From Strongylocentrotus droebachiensis (taxonomy: Eukaryota; Echinodermata; Echinoidea; Camarodonta; Strongylocentrotidae), in the NCBI GenBank assembly GCA_035222895.1, contig JAVYIG010006532.1, forward strand, positions 52,418 to 116,417: 64,000 nt of DNA, in the 5' to 3' direction. Below, piece after piece: positions 37,328 through 47,852 of the stretch. Position 1 is the stretch's first letter, and every line of letters begins with the position of its first letter. The notes beneath the pieces were generated by a model that did not search any database, was not told the origin of the DNA, and worked only from the letters and a program-made list of their open reading frames with translations. Made by a program: the position numbers and the translations under genes.

Positions 37328-37756
37328 CAGTAGGGGCGCTGGTCCGAGAATGAGGATCATCTTCGTAAACGCGGACAGATGCGTCCTAAAAAATAAGGAT
37401 CTTCCGCATTTTTAAGGATGTTTCTTATTTCTGACCCGCGCATTGGTGATGCGAAAAACCCTATTCCATGATGATGCTCCTTGATTCATTTCACACTTAC
37501 TTTACTGAGACTTTCATGTTATGAATGATAAATCCCCATGAAAGTAGACGGTGAACTGGGGGCATTTTGTTACGCAGAATCTGTTTTTCACATTGCCAGT
37601 GCGCGGATGGAGAACCCTACACCGTAGAGCGTTCAAGATAATAAAGACGTTCGCAAAAAGTTTGAAGATCCTTATTTTTTAGGACGCGTTAACGCGTTTA
37701 CTGGGATATCCTCATTTACGATGACGATCCTCATGCTCGGACCAGTGCCCCTACAG
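37328..37756. mobile_element. Non-autonomous DNA transposon with CAGTAGGGGCGC ends, copy 1
   Basis: Left end CAGTAGGGGCGCTGGTCCGA; the right end is its inverse (TCGGACCAGTGCCCCTACAG). The direct flanks TTCAT (37323-37327 and 37757-37761) suggest a 5-bp target duplication. A second copy begins 56 bp downstream. The superfamily is not clear from the ends alone. Confidence 0.75.
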
Positions 37757-37812
37757 TTCATTGCACGCAAAACGTCAAGAGGGGACTTCATAATTCTTTC
37801 TCCCCTCAATTG

Positions 37813-38376
37813 ACAGTAGGGGCGCTGGTCCGAGAATAAGCATCGTCTTCGTTAACGCGGACATTTGCATCCGGAAAAATAAGGATCATCCACATTTACG
37901 CAGACGTTTCATATTTCCAATCCGCGCATTGACGATGCAAAACATGGGAGTCCGCATCGATTTTCATGATGCATTTATTTTTACATTGACTTTGTACAGA
38001 GACTTGCATGTTATGAGCCATAAATCCTCGGGAAGGACAACCCATAAAATAGACGGTGAACTGGGGTCTTTTCTTACGCAGAATCCGTTTATCGCATTGC
38101 CAGCACGCTGATGAAAAAAACACCTGCGAAAATGCGGACAATCCTTTTTGGGGGGACACAATTTGTCCCATGTTACGAGGATATCCATCAATGGATCCGG
38201 GCCAACTCGGACCAGGGGCAAAAACGGTCATTTTTTGTCATTTTACCCCAACTCTAACCCTAAACCTAATCTAAACATGCAAAAAATGACTGTTTTTGCA
38301 TTTGGGCCGAGTTGTCCAGACTCCCCATCAATCATGTCCATGTTAAGCGGACGATCCTCATTCTCGGCCCCTACTG
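37813..38376. mobile_element. CAGTAGGGGCGC transposon, copy 2, with a nested inverted-repeat insert
   Basis: The left 100 bp closely match copy 1 and the right end is GGCCCCTACTG. Nested at about 38200-38317 is a second inverted repeat: GGGCCAACTCGGACCAGGGG and AAAAACGGTCATTTTTTG on the left mirror CAAAAAATGACTGTTTTTGC and GGGCCGAGTTGTCC on the right, with a CTAACCCTAAACCTAA core. The 8 bases of the TIR around GGACCAGC are missing at the right end. Confidence 0.7.
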
Positions 38377-38880
38377 TCTGATTCAGTCAATCAGGTATAG
38401 AGTCTAATTTTAAGAGGTAGCCAGAAGTGGATTGAACTAGATCAGCAAATCTTCTGTCATCTGAAAAAGGTTTGACAGTCGTCTTGCTTGTGAAGTCCAG
38501 CCTGGGCTGGGTCGAGCTCGGGCGGATCCATTCGACTGCACAAATGGCAGTTTAATTTCAAAGACGAGTGCATTATTTTGTCAATTATTGCCAAGAATCT
38601 ATGGGCGTGAAAAGGTATCATAACATTCCTCATCATCTTTTACATCAATACTTTTACCATGGGTAATAACACATCATTTATATTATAACAAAGGGGAGAA
38701 CATCGCCCAATTTCAACCATCGAACTCTCGCGACAGTGTCATCTGCATTAGCGGCCGCACACGAACCCCATGTACGGCCGCACGGAGATGGTGGCGTACC
38801 TTGGAGATAACGGCAATTTACTGTATCAGACGGTAACGTAATGGGATGATGTATTGGGATAAATTAGAATAAATACTTAC

Positions 38881-38947
38881 CATCATATCTTTCAGCTTGC
38901 TCGGCAAGCTTAGCCATATATACATTTTCGTCTCGCGTAGCTCCCAT
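38881..38947 (-). CDS. YWHAE: 14-3-3 epsilon, proximal alternative first coding exon (1b)
   Basis: 14-3-3 proteins are dimeric adaptors of the cytoplasm that bind phosphoserine/threonine motifs and control the location and activity of kinases, phosphatases and other clients. This exon starts ATG at 38945-38947 in a good context (CTGCAATGG) and encodes [22 protein letters not shown]. That matches the start of epsilon ([21 protein letters not shown] in vertebrates). The donor is GATG followed by GTAAGT, phase 1, which joins G|AA in exon 2. With the five common exons it gives 259 residues. No AG acceptor lies just upstream of the ATG, so it is a true first exon with its own promoter, or its 5'UTR is spliced further away. 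Confidence 0.93.
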
Positions 38948-41900
38948 TGCAGATTTGTAAAATTTGATATAGATTTAACCGGATTGAAGTGTGAAAATTA
39001 TTCTTGTCGTCGGCAAGTAAAAATGGCAGAGCTTACAACACCCGCGCTATATGTGATCGATTATGTAGATCCGGTATAAACCGGTAGCAGATATTCACTA
39101 TCGATATTAACCTCCGAAAAACATATTATTGAAAATGCAGCTGGAAAATGATTGTTACAAATGAAAATGTTTTCATTTAAGAATGCAATTTCTTTATTGG
39201 ACATTGAATTCTTAGACCTGTATCAGGTTTAACAATATTTTAACACTCGTTTTCTTACATGGGAACGGTAAGATATTCCCGGAAGATATTCGGATAGCCT
39301 GAAATCGTGGGGCTCATAATATTGCCAGTATCTGGACCAGTTCAACAAACTATAGCGTGTAGGGTTTCATCAGGCGCTAGCCAGCTGTAAATTTGCTAGG
39401 GCCTATTATGTGCATGCTATCTTCAATAATTAATTTTGCAATTTTTTTTTGCATTTTTTGTAACGAATATCCTAACTGAGAAGTCATTTGAATACATTTT
39501 CCTGTTCAAGCCTCTCACTATTTTTGTCAACGTGCCACAAGCACTATCATGTCTAAAAAGGACCCCCCCCCCTTCTATGCTTCAAATCATTATTTTGATG
39601 CAAATTACTCATTACTTGACTTTTTGTACGCACTTCATTATGATTAATAAATGTTATTTTAAACTGAACTTGGGTCTACTGTACTCAGGTAGCCTATGTG
39701 AAATGTATTTTTAAAATATCTTTTGGCGAGCAACCTTTGTTATCAAGGCTAGGCTAGTATGAATATTAAAGTTTGATATACATCTTCAGGCTTCTGCCTC
39801 TAATCTTTCTTACAACATGTTAAAGTATATTTTCTTTTCCTCAAAGCGTGGGTATACTTATGAAATCAGATGGTGAAGAGATCAAGATCAAGACCGAGGG
39901 GAAGAGAGAGAGGAGAGGGAGAGAGGGAGGGAGAGAGGGGCGGGGTGTAAGACGTAAGGAAAAAAACTGCCCCCACCCTGGGGCTGGTTCGTCCGTACCC
40001 CCTCTAAGGAAAACAATGATACATGGCAACAAATAATGTATTTTTAAACATCAAAACATTGATAGGAACAAATAAGCTTAACCAAGGTGTACTGGGCGTA
40101 GAACTGGTGATAACATTATGCGGATTCACTACCCCAGAATTACGTATATAGTTTTAACTTCGCTTGCGGTAAACAAAGACCAAAATGTCTTTCAATTTAA
40201 CAAAAATTTCTCCAAAAGTAACTGTAGGGTCAACAGAAATAATTTCCAACATAGCATGGAAAACAATATTAGCTGTAGGCTATCAGGCGTACTGGGCGTC
40301 CGAGGGTGGGGGGGGGGGGGTAGGCTATTCAGATTTGGTTTGGACAGGGGATTTTTCTCAAAGTAAGGCCCATTTTTAACAATTTCAGGAAAAATGATAA
40401 TTGAAATGGGCTCATTTTTAGTGGTATTTTTGTTAAAATGGAACCCATGTCAGTAGGGATTTAAAAAAAAGTAACTCATTAGAGAGGCACACCCCCGTAG
40501 GTCTTAGTACCCCCCCCCCCCCCACCTCGGGACTGGGCGCAGAACAAGTGATGTTTAACATTAAACGGATTCACCTGACCAACGACTACAACTAACCATA
40601 TCGACAACTATTTTATTAACATAGTACTTTTCAAAATGGCAGTGTATATAGGCATAGCAAATGAAATAATATAATCCCATCAGTTTTTTATGTCTCTTAA
40701 ATATTTATTATTTGTTTAACACAATTAATAAAAAACCACTTCAAACAATTTGAATGAAATGCGCTTAAACATTGCTACTTAAGTTGAATAACCTAAAGAG
40801 TAACTATATAAATCCATATGGGCCACATCCTGTGACAACGCAAAATGATATTTTACACATCATAACTTTCTTGGCATAATTTTCTTTCAATGATCTCTTA
40901 CACAAAAAAAAAAGTACAATCACATTGCGTGATTGTTGCTTGGAAGGAAAATGCTTTCTTTGAGGGTGATTCTTGGAAGAAATTCATGACAAATGACTTT
41001 TAGTATATACCAGATTTACTTAGATGTTGAGTTTTCAGAGAGCTGACTCCGCTGACAGACACTAAAATGGCATATAATCAATATTATTGTTATCTATTGC
41101 TTATCAGCTTTCCGTTGATATATTCATCTTTTTCATTTTTCAGTTCAGATATGGTCTTTCATGAAAAACATATTGTTTCCTTCTGTTACAGTTTCACTTT
41201 CACTTTATCGTTTCCATATTTCACATGATACAAATATTACAATATAAAAACAATACTTTGTTTAACTTATAATCACACAAAAGATAAGATACATGTCACA
41301 CATTTAGTTATTGATCGAGCTATTGAACATCTTTTGAATGAGACAGGCCGTATATCATTATCTTTCAACTGACGAAGGCACCAGAAAGACTGCCGAGCAC
41401 TTTCGCACTCCACGTTCCAGATTGAAACCGCCTAGTTTGTCATTACATCATCAGCGAAAGTTTTATCCAATCACCGCAAGGCTGAAAACCACGTAGTGGG
41501 CGAACTTGCCCCCAGGGCGGACTAACCCTGCTCTCCCCTGTAGTATACTTAAGAATAACAACTCTGTTTGGTTTGGTTTGGTTTTATTAGAAAAGAATAC
41601 CACTATAGATTGCTCTATATTCAGAGTCATTCATTTCATGACTTTGTTCTTCCTGTTCTTCCTAAAGCTTACAATTGAGAAAAGACGATGTAATGTTGGC
41701 AGATTTTTGAATATGACTGTGAACCTTGAGATGTTTTTTTTTTTTTTTTTTTAGCTTAAGGAAAGTTGATTACCGTGTCGGCCAGTGCAATGGTACTACC
41801 CCCCCTCCCCATTCGAAGAAAAAAAAAGGAATTCATTTCTGACAAAATATTGAAGATGAATTATTACCACCGTTAGTTGAAAAATGAGATTGTTTGTAAC

Positions 41901-42608
41901 ACATTCTTTATTCAATTGTGAATGCAACATTCTACCCTCTCCAACGCATATAAACTCCATACACATAAAAAGAAAAAGAAACGATTTGTTTTTTAAAACG
42001 TACTAAGTGATGTTTACTAAAATTGATGTTATCATTATTAACAAATAAAAAACATAAAATGAGATAATCTGTAGCGCCCTGCATATGCATAGTCATGTTT
42101 TGTGTTTAGTCAGTGGCGTAGCGTCGATCCAGCCATTGATGGGGGCACTTGGGAAAGGGCGGGGCACCCTTCTTACTTGGTAGCCGATTGACATTCAAGG
42201 CCACCAATCAAGGGAGTAAAAATAATGAGGGGGACTTATTCTGCTCACGCGCCTTTCCTATATCTTCCCCATCTTCTTTCTTTGCCTCTCTGTCTGTCTG
42301 TCTGTCTGTCTGCCTGTATCTCTGTCTCTGTCTCTGTCTCTCCTCTCACTCTAATTTATGTTATAAATCTTACTTTCCATTTACATAGCCGTTTGATAGG
42401 AGGGCACGTGTACAGTTAAGCCACTGTGTATACCGTATACGTAAATTTTCAGTTCAGCCACAATGTAATGGTTCAGTTGATTTGTAATGATTCAGTCATA
42501 TTGTAACTATGCTGGATTCGTCATTATGATTGTATGCTTGTTTTGTGGTTTAGATCCGCATGCATGCATGGACATATTTGGGCATTGGTGTCACTATTAC
42601 CGCCAAAT

Positions 42609-42611
<3 letters not shown>

Positions 42612-42645
<34 letters not shown>

Positions 42646-42680
42646 TCCCCCTCTCTCTCTCTCTCTCTCCCTCTCTCTCG
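42612..42680 (+). repeat. (CT)n microsatellite
   Basis: About 70 bp of CT dinucleotides interrupted by CCC and CCCC. Frames through it give Ser-Leu repeats and are not genes. Confidence 0.9.
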
Positions 42681-42882
42681 CACTCACTAAAACAGAAACG
42701 CAACACATAAAAGTTCCTATTTTTTCCAGATTATTTCAATCGTTTGTAAATATCTTAATTTGTCATTAAATGTTTTGTTTTGTTTTTTGTAACACATTTG
42801 TATTTCCTTCGAAAGTTTGTATATGTTTTGTTTTGATTTCTTAATAAACACATAATTAAAAAAAGAAAAAGAAAACTGTTTA

Positions 42883-42916
42883 TATAGGCTCACTTTTTTT
42901 TTTAAGTGAGCCTATA
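42883..42916. repeat. Perfect 13-bp hairpin with T loop
   Basis: TATAGGCTCACTT, eight T residues, AAGTGAGCCTATA. It is the smallest perfect palindrome in the window. Confidence 0.8.
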
Positions 42917-44199
42917 ATATACAGACTTGGTGGATTGCGGAATAACTGTAAGGACAGTTGAGTTCTGGTAAAAAAAAGGGGTCTCAAAAGGGTCTGGGAA
43001 CATTTTGTTGATTTACAAAGGGCACCTTTTATTGCAGGATGCCGAGGATGGACACATGTTTTTTTCTTCTACTTTAAAAAAAATGTGGAGATGTAGCATT
43101 ATTCATCCTGCCCATGGTTTCATTTTATCCGCTTAAATTTCACTTTTTAAATACCTCCTTAAACCCTTTAAAAAATAGAAGACGAGTTAACACTTTGTAA
43201 AAATATGAATAATAAAAGCATGTCTTTTCTATTATCAAAATGAAACATGACAACCTTTTATGAATACAATTTTACTTTAAAACCGCGCCTGTTTTTAGTC
43301 AAGAATATTTTAAGAAACCAACAAGTTTTTTTTTAAAGAAATGAATTCAAAATATCAACATACTTGTCTAGCATACAATATGGAAGATAAAATAAACTAT
43401 ATGTATACTTTTGATAAATTGAAACAAGATATCAATTGATCTTATCGCCACAGTAGGGGAGACAAAGTAATGTCGCAAAATCTTGCGAGTGAGCTAAGCG
43501 AGCGAGAACATTTTTACACTTCGACAGTGAAAATGCAATTTTATCGTATGAAAATTAATACACTAATTGGTATACAGTATAATATAGACGGATAATGTAT
43601 AATACTGAATTGTAATGCTCGCACTTTTCACAAGGTAATACACAGAGCTATTACAACTGCCTTAGGTAGAGTTCTTTAAATGTCTTTTCGACCGTGATTT
43701 TTACAAAAGACAGCAAACACAAATGTTGCATGGTGGAGAAAAAAAGATAATAATGAAAAAGACCGGAAACAGGGTTGAACAAGTATTGACCAATTCTCAA
43801 TATCACTTTCACACGTTGCGCATGTCACAAGCTTATAATCAAGCTTTAGTTTTTAAGTTAATATGGTTTTGGTATCGAACGACTCTGCACTGATTTGCAT
43901 ATCAACCGGTGGTCGGATTTCCTTGTTTCGGGAAAGGATTTCTTTACCACTGAGGATGTACTACAAGTGCTGACTGAAACTACTAATAATGAGTTACTAT
44001 ACAGGATGCCTCATTCAATTATACCACGTAATAATGGTAATGCATTGTGAGCCGTGTAAATGAAGTTCATGCATGTATATCCATTGTGTTATCATGATTG
44101 TCGGTGTTGGTGCATAGTGTATTAAATAGTGGTGGTGTATATATGGTGCATGGTAGTAGTAGATGTAAAAGTAATGGTACCATAATATCAGTGGTGTCG

Positions 44200-44890
44200 G
44201 CAATGGTTATCTGGTGGTGGTAGTTGGTGATAGCAACGATGGTGGTAAGAGGTGGTGATAATGTAATGAATATGTTGGTGATGGTGGTGGTAGTGGTGGC
44301 GGTGGTCAGGGTGATGATGGTGGTATTAGGTGATGATTATAATTGTGATGTTGTACTGGTAGTGATGCTGATGCTATGGTGGTGATTGTGGTGGTGGTGA
44401 TGATTGCTGATCATGCTGATAGCGGTGTTGGTGCATGGTGCCAGGTGGTGGTGGAGGTGGTTATGATGGTGGTGCATTATGCATGGTGCTGATAATGGTA
44501 TTATTGGTTGTGTTCAACACTGTTGATAATTCATGTATAATTATGATGATGGTGTAGGCAATAATGAAATGATGGCGATGGTAGGTGTATAATGCTGTTG
44601 GTAAGATGCTAGTCGAGGTGTAATGAACATTCGGTGGTGGTGGTGATGGTGGTATATACCGATGTTACTTGTGGTGAAGGTGGTGGTGGTGGTGGTGGTG
44701 GTGATGATGACGATGATGATGGTGGTGGTGGTGGTATAGTGCTGAAAGTGATGAGCGCTGATGATAGAGGTATGTATGTGTCTGGTTAGTGACGGTGTTA
44801 TGGCAATGATGGTGGGTTGTGATGATACACGATGGTGGTAGTGGTGGTGGTGGTGGTGGTGGTGGTGGTGGTGATAGGGGTATAATGTGG
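44200..44890 (+). repeat. GGT/GAT trinucleotide minisatellite
   Basis: Almost continuous GGT, GAT and GTA triplets for about 700 bp, with pure GGT runs near 44679-44702 and 44841-44872. The minus strand reads as His/Thr/Ile-rich frames, which are artefacts. Confidence 0.85.
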
Positions 44891-45438
44891 CTGGTGGTGG
44901 CGCCCTGATGATGGAACCAGAAACTTTGACGATGCAGTGATAAAAAAGGGACTGCAACTATGTGAATAAGAGTATAAACAAAGCTTTACGTATATATGAG
45001 AAGGGAGGGGGAGCCTGGGCTAGCGAAAACAAACACTCAATATTACAAATGATTCTCAAAAATATCACTGCACGCTGCAGTAGGACCCGACAGTATAATT
45101 GGATTTGAAAGATAGGCATATTGCTAAATATGCCCATTCTGATATAGAATTTCAAATATGTAATTACATCCGACAGAGGTCCTGAATGATTATTTCAATA
45201 TAAATACCAATATCTTAAGACCTTAAAATAGGAGGCAAGGCCTTACGTTTTTGGATACAAGTTATAGAAGCCACATGAGTTATGCGACTAGTGTGACGTC
45301 ACTACTCAAAGCCGATCCCCACAGGGAAAGGAGCCCCCACCATAACGTAATCTTCACATCAGTCTAATTTCACAGCAGTTCCTTTAGAAAAAAACACAAT
45401 CGTAATCAATTTGTGAAAGTACACGTATGGGCAATTAC

Positions 45439-45583
45439 CTTCATATCTCTCCGTCATTTCAGCAAACTTGGCATTTTCAACCAGTTCCCACCTGTGAAGA
45501 TTTGTATAGAACATCTTCTCCGAATCGTTCAACTTCTCAAAGTTTTCTGGGAGTTCGGGACGCTTGTCACCCTGTTCAGCCAT
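45439..45583 (-). CDS. YWHAE: 14-3-3 epsilon, distal alternative first coding exon (1a)
   Basis: The ATG at 45581-45583 (ATAATGGCT, good context) starts a 48-residue segment: MAEQGDKRPELPENFEKLND, SEKMFYTNLHRW, then ELVENAKFAEMTERYE. The donor is GAAG followed by GTAATT, phase 1, exactly as in exon 1b, so it joins exon 2 in frame and gives 285 residues. The last 17 residues align without gaps to helix A of exon 1b ([10 protein letters not shown] replaced by KFAEMTERYE) and resemble the ELVxxAK start of zeta-type proteins. The first 26 residues are an extension not found in ordinary 14-3-3 proteins. The alternative reading, that this belongs to another gene, is unlikely because of the helix-A match, phase and strand. 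Confidence 0.88.
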
Positions 45584-45649
45584 TATTATAATCCACGGGT
45601 ACACCAAAAATCCAGAGCAGAACAAGAAGGCAAGCTAGTAAACGAGTTT

Positions 45650-45657
45650 TAAATAGA
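45650..45657 (-). promoter_or_regulatory. TATA-like box upstream of exon 1a
   Basis: On the minus strand CTATTTAAAACTC lies about 70 bp before the exon 1a ATG. A TATA-driven start some 30 bp further on would leave a 5'UTR of about 40 nt. No comparable box is obvious before exon 1b, which would fit two promoters of different type. Confidence 0.4.
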
Positions 45658-46011
45658 TACGGAAGCGCTTGACAATATGAATCCAAAGTGGGTGTGTGCA
45701 GCCGCTACCGCAAAAAACGACGAGAATAGTAATGGATTATAAACTTTGCAGGGAATATTATTGTGAATCTACGTGTACTTCAAACTACTACGCAGAAATG
45801 AAAGCACTATGTTGCCAATTGTTCAAGTTCGAAACTAAACAAAAAATATGTGTGAGTGGAGCAGAAAGAGATTCGAACAAATAGCACGCGTGGATGAATC
45901 GTCACTAGCGAGATTCAGGGATTGCGATTTGGGAATAATAATTTATAAGGAAAGTGGTAGAAAGATTAGGCAAAGAGAGAAACAACGTCCGTTTCCTTTA
46001 TTTCCGCTTCT

Positions 46012-46030
46012 CTCTCTCTCTCTCTCTCTC

Positions 46031-46072
<42 letters not shown>
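46012..46072 (+). repeat. (CT)n microsatellite
   Basis: About 60 bp of CT dinucleotides with one TGTTT interruption. Confidence 0.9.
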
Positions 46073-46073
<1 letters not shown>

Positions 46074-47552
46074 ACACACTGGACGAATGTATACTATCCC
46101 ATTATGATGAATTAATGGTATTCAATACCGCAAAAGACAATCCAGGCGCACACAATCGATAGTGAATATTAAAAACTTGAAAATATGTGTTTAAAAAAAT
46201 GTAAAAGTTGTATAATGGCAATAAACGTAGTTATTGAAGGGAGATGGATTAATGAATATATTCGTTGGGCTTGAAATCTGTTTTCATGAGAAGGAAATGA
46301 GTGATGATGAAGACTATCACGTTTGCATGACTTGTGAAAATCGCTATATGTGCTGACATGTTAATGGCTTATTTGCCCCAAGCAGAAAATGAAAGTAATT
46401 TTCAGCTGACATAATTATTACAACTGATGCGCTATATTTTGTATCCGTAAACAATATCGTTGATCAAACTTACAGTATTTGATTCTGATAAGATTGCCAA
46501 TATTTTTGATCATAGTACATTTTCAATCTGTTAAACAAATATTAATTATTTAAGAGAAAGGAGAGTTTTAACATTTGAGAACATGAGAAAGATTGTGTAT
46601 ATTATCATGCACGGGGCAACTTTTATTGATCATAAAAATTGAAGGAAAATTACAAATCGTCGTTTTACCTCTGTCTGCAAAATGTGTATGGAGCAGTGGC
46701 AAAGCGGGAACTTAACCTGTGATGGACACTAGGATCAAGGAATTGGGGGTATTTACTTCCGTATTTACTGGTCTTACTCGATGTGGACGAAATATGAATT
46801 ACAAGAAAACCGATTAGGAGGTTGTGTGAGAGGCTATACCATAGTCTTAACTATTTCTTTTCCCCTTGGCGATGGCACTAGCCCCCCTGTCCCCAGATAG
46901 CTAAACCATTGCATGGAGGAGTATGTCGAGGGAATACTACTTTGTTGTTGGTAGAAAACTGAAAACTCCGACAGAACGGTTTATTACCACAGACAAGCAC
47001 AGAGGGACAGAGGCAGCAGATAAATGGCAGGAAGAGGGACTAAAGGAATGACACGAAATAATAACATTGTCATCATCAAAATATGTATTTGAAGTTCAAA
47101 TTCAAATTCAGTTATTGATATATAATCCGACAATGAAGATTTATCATCGAAACAAACAAACAAACAAATAGAACCACAAAAAAAAAGCAAAACTAAATTG
47201 AGATCTACTGATTAAGGAGCACTAATTTTTTTTCCTCAGCACACCCTCCCCCCCCCCCCTCGAGCAAAAAAAAATTGAGGGGGTTTAACCCCTCCCCCCC
47301 CCCCCCCCCCCCCCCCTGCGTGTGCACCTAATTGAGGACATGGGTTATTGGCATGGTAGGGGAAAGGATTAATGAAAACGGCAGATGTACATTCTGATTT
47401 ACAATGATTCCGTTCTGGTATTAGTTTACACTTTTTGCCAACAAAGGACCATGACAGATTTGGGGTGCGCATGAGGGGGCTCGGGCCTGTAATGGCCCCC
47501 TCGAATCCGCCACCAAAGGCGTTATAGTTTATACATCGGAAAAGCGAAACAA

Positions 47553-47712
47553 GGGTCCCTTTGCATAAACATTAGCACTGATGGAAACTTTGCTATAAAT
47601 TATAACTTACATAGAAATCTTGTTTTGATTGGCTGTTGAGTAATGTTGCCACGGTAGTTAACATTGATAGCAAAGTTACAATCAGTGGTAAGTTTTATGC
47701 AATGGGGCCCTG
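47553..47712. mobile_element. MITE with about 45-bp inverted repeats
   Basis: Left GGGTCCCTTTGCATAAACAT and inner AAACTTTGCTAT mirror right ATAGCAAAGTT and TTATGCAATGGGGCCCT. About 160 bp, ending some 140 bp before the large hAT-like element. Confidence 0.7.
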
Positions 47713-47852
47713 CATAATATTCAATCATTTTCAGATACTGAAATAGTAAGGATTATCAGTGATAAACCCGCTTTTTTTGTTTAGTATTCTGTTGAACTAT
47801 ACTGTTGCAGTCATTATTGATTGCAATAATGGAATCAAAAGGCGGGTCCATT

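Larger units (their letters stand above)
25051..38880 (-). other. Long intron 1 of 14-3-3 epsilon (proximal form), no coding sequence seen
   Basis: 13.8 kb between the proximal first exon and exon 2. It contains the hAT-type element 25567-26150, a TTAA-bounded element 26990-27480, a small MITE at 33219-33354 and the tandem transposon pair at 37328-38376. From about 27900 to 36520 it is rich in ACATGTACATGT-type words. No exon-like open frame with plausible splice sites was found. Confidence 0.6.
39100..45438 (-). other. Stretch between the two alternative first exons; no coding sequence seen
   Basis: Promoter of exon 1b and intron of the distal form. It contains a GA-rich tract (39895-39940), C/G tracts near 40305 and 40511, a perfect hairpin at 42883-42916, CT runs at 42612-42680 and a long GGT/GAT array at about 44200-44890. 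A 50-bp word cluster (ACTGGGCG, GGATTCAC) is repeated near 40090 and 40550. Confidence 0.5.

Noticed and set aside
42149-42388. Plus-strand Ser/Leu/Cys-rich small protein
   Set aside because: It is mostly a TCTG/TCTC microsatellite translation downstream of a transposon-like CAGTGGCGTAGCG end.
44541-44957. Histidine/threonine-rich protein on the minus strand
   Set aside because: It is the complement of the GGT/GAT minisatellite.
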